A stretch of DNA of 7,138 nucleotides from Caulobacteraceae bacterium. GTDB lineage: Bacteria; Pseudomonadota; Alphaproteobacteria; Caulobacterales; Caulobacteraceae. Location of the stretch: contig CANGRP010000132.1 of the NCBI GenBank assembly GCA_947456005.1, positions 1 through 7,138 of the forward strand. The letters are read 5' to 3'. Of this stretch, positions 6,177 through 7,138 are shown one piece after another. Each line of letters begins with the position of its first letter. Position 1 is the first letter of the stretch. Position numbers and translations under genes: made by a program. The notes beneath the pieces were generated by a model. The model saw only the letters and a program-made list of their open reading frames with translations, was not told the DNA's origin and ran no database searches.

Positions 6177-6199
6177 AGGTCAGAATCGGCGGGGAAAGG

Positions 6200-7138
6200 T
6201 CAGGTCAGGCGGGCCAGGGCCGCCTGCAGGCGTTCGCGAGCCGCCTCGGCTTCGGCCAGGCGCTCGCGGTTCTCCTCCACCACCTCCTCAGGAGCCCGGG
6301 CGACGAAGTCCGGGTTGTCCAGCTTCCGCCGGGTCTGCTCGGCGGAGGCGGCCAGGGCGGCCACCTCCTTGGCCAGGCGGGCCTTCTCTGCGGCGAGGTC
6401 GATGAACTCCGCCACCGGCAGGGCCAGGGTCGCGCCCTGGACCACGAAGGGGATGGAGCCGGCGGGCGCTTCGGTCACGACGCTGACGCCCGAGACCCGG
6501 AGCATCTGGCCAATCACCGGGGCGTAGGCCGCCAGGATGGCCGACTGGTCGGCGTTCGCCTCAACCACCATCAGCGAGGGTCGAGCCCCAAGAGGCACGT
6601 TCAGCTCCGAGCGCACCGAGCGCCCCTCGGCGATGGCGGCGATGACCAGGCCCACCTCGGCGGCGGCCGCTGGATCGGGCGCCAGGGCCGCCAGGTCCGG
6701 CCAACGGGCTGAAATCAGCAGGGGCTCCCTACGCGCCGCGCCGAGGTCAGCGGTCTGGTGCCACAGCTCCTCGGTCAGGAAGGGCATGACCGGATGCAGC
6801 AGCTTCAGGATGACATCCATGACCCAGGCGGCGGTGGCGCGGGTCTCGGCCTGGGCCTCGGCGTCGGCGCCGTTCAGGACCGGCTTGGACAGCTCCACAT
6901 ACCAGTCGCAGAAGGTGTTCCAGATGAAGCGGTAGAGAAGGTTGGCCGCCTCGTCGAAACCGCAGCCGGCGATGGCGTCGGTGACGGCGCCAGCCGTCCG
7001 GGCCGTCTCACCGACGATCCAGCGGTTGACCGCCCCCTTCACCGCAGCGGGATCGAAACCCTCGGCCCGGGCGCAGCCATTGACCTGGCAGAACCGCGCG
7101 GCGTTCCAAAGCTTGGTGCCGAAATTCCTATAACCTTC
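6200..7138 (-). CDS. valS: Valyl-tRNA synthetase, C-terminal part (cut by the window edge)
   Basis: The last 312 residues of the cytoplasmic enzyme that charges tRNA-Val with valine; the catalytic Rossmann domain, editing domain and KMSKS loop lie beyond the right edge. The visible part starts with EGYRNFGTKLWNAARF, the junction into the anticodon-binding domain. It continues with LLYRFIWNTFCDWYVELSKP (visible residues 68-87) and LLHPVMPFLTEELW (113-126). The last 70 residues form the C-terminal coiled-coil tRNA arm, opening with AEFIDLAAEKARLAKE and carrying the hallmark KLDNPDFVARAPEEVV. This arm distinguishes ValRS from IleRS and LeuRS. The frame is open to the edge with no stop, and the stop is the TGA at 6200-6202. 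The gene converges on the outer-membrane protein gene across a 185-bp gap with two hairpins. Nothing is unusual in the visible part. Confidence 0.96.
   Translation of the reverse strand, partial: EGYRNFGTKLWNAARFCQVNGCARAEGFDPAAVKGAVNRWIVGETARTAGAVTDAIAGCGFDEAANLLYRFIWNTFCDWYVELSKPVLNGADAEAQAETRATAAWVMDVILKLLHPVMPFLTEELWHQTADLGAARREPLLISARWPDLAALAPDPAAAAEVGLVIAAIAEGRSVRSELNVPLGARPSLMVVEANADQSAILAAYAPVIGQMLRVSGVSVVTEAPAGSIPFVVQGATLALPVAEFIDLAAEKARLAKEVAALAASAEQTRRKLDNPDFVARAPEEVVEENRERLAEAEAARERLQAALARLT

Overview
The window is GC-rich (roughly two-thirds G+C by eye), gene-dense and of clear alphaproteobacterial character. Protein styles, the Caulobacter-like promoter candidate and the gene types suggest a Caulobacteraceae member such as Phenylobacterium or Caulobacter. 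That placement is inference from family resemblance; no rRNA or other marker is present.

Layout, left to right. (1) 1-1494, minus: the N-terminal part of a large exported beta-propeller (PD40/TolB-like) protein of the type usually fused to a C-terminal amidohydrolase. It runs off the left edge and is interrupted by an in-frame TAG at codon 48. (2) 1688-2917 and 2932-4050, minus: two adjacent acyl-CoA dehydrogenase genes, 14 bp apart, transcribed from right to left. Only the 409-aa partner keeps a candidate catalytic glutamate (E248), the pattern known from heteromeric alpha2beta2 acyl-CoA dehydrogenases. (3) 4260-5150, plus: a membrane-anchored LytTR-family transcription regulator. (4) 5210-5281: four direct copies of a GCCGTTC-type element spaced 21, 19 and 21 bp, matching the known LytTR/AlgR-type binding consensus, just upstream of a promoter candidate. 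(5) 5349-6014, plus: an outer-membrane beta-barrel protein. (6) 6015-6199: a convergent intergenic stretch with two strong hairpins. (7) 6200-7138, minus: the C-terminal part of valyl-tRNA synthetase, running off the right edge.

How the genes fit together. The strongest regulatory story is 4260-6014: the LytTR regulator, a four-site LytTR-like operator array and an outer-membrane protein gene lie in one direction and look like a self-contained regulator-target module. The acyl-CoA dehydrogenase pair is a separate catabolic operon, read divergently from the regulator. The propeller/amidohydrolase gene lies downstream of that operon on the same strand but has its own ribosome binding site and a possible promoter. 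ValS is ordinary housekeeping.

The two most notable things are the LytTR repeat array and the amber codon in an otherwise open 498-codon frame. Nothing resembling CRISPR, a mobile element, tRNA or rRNA was seen.
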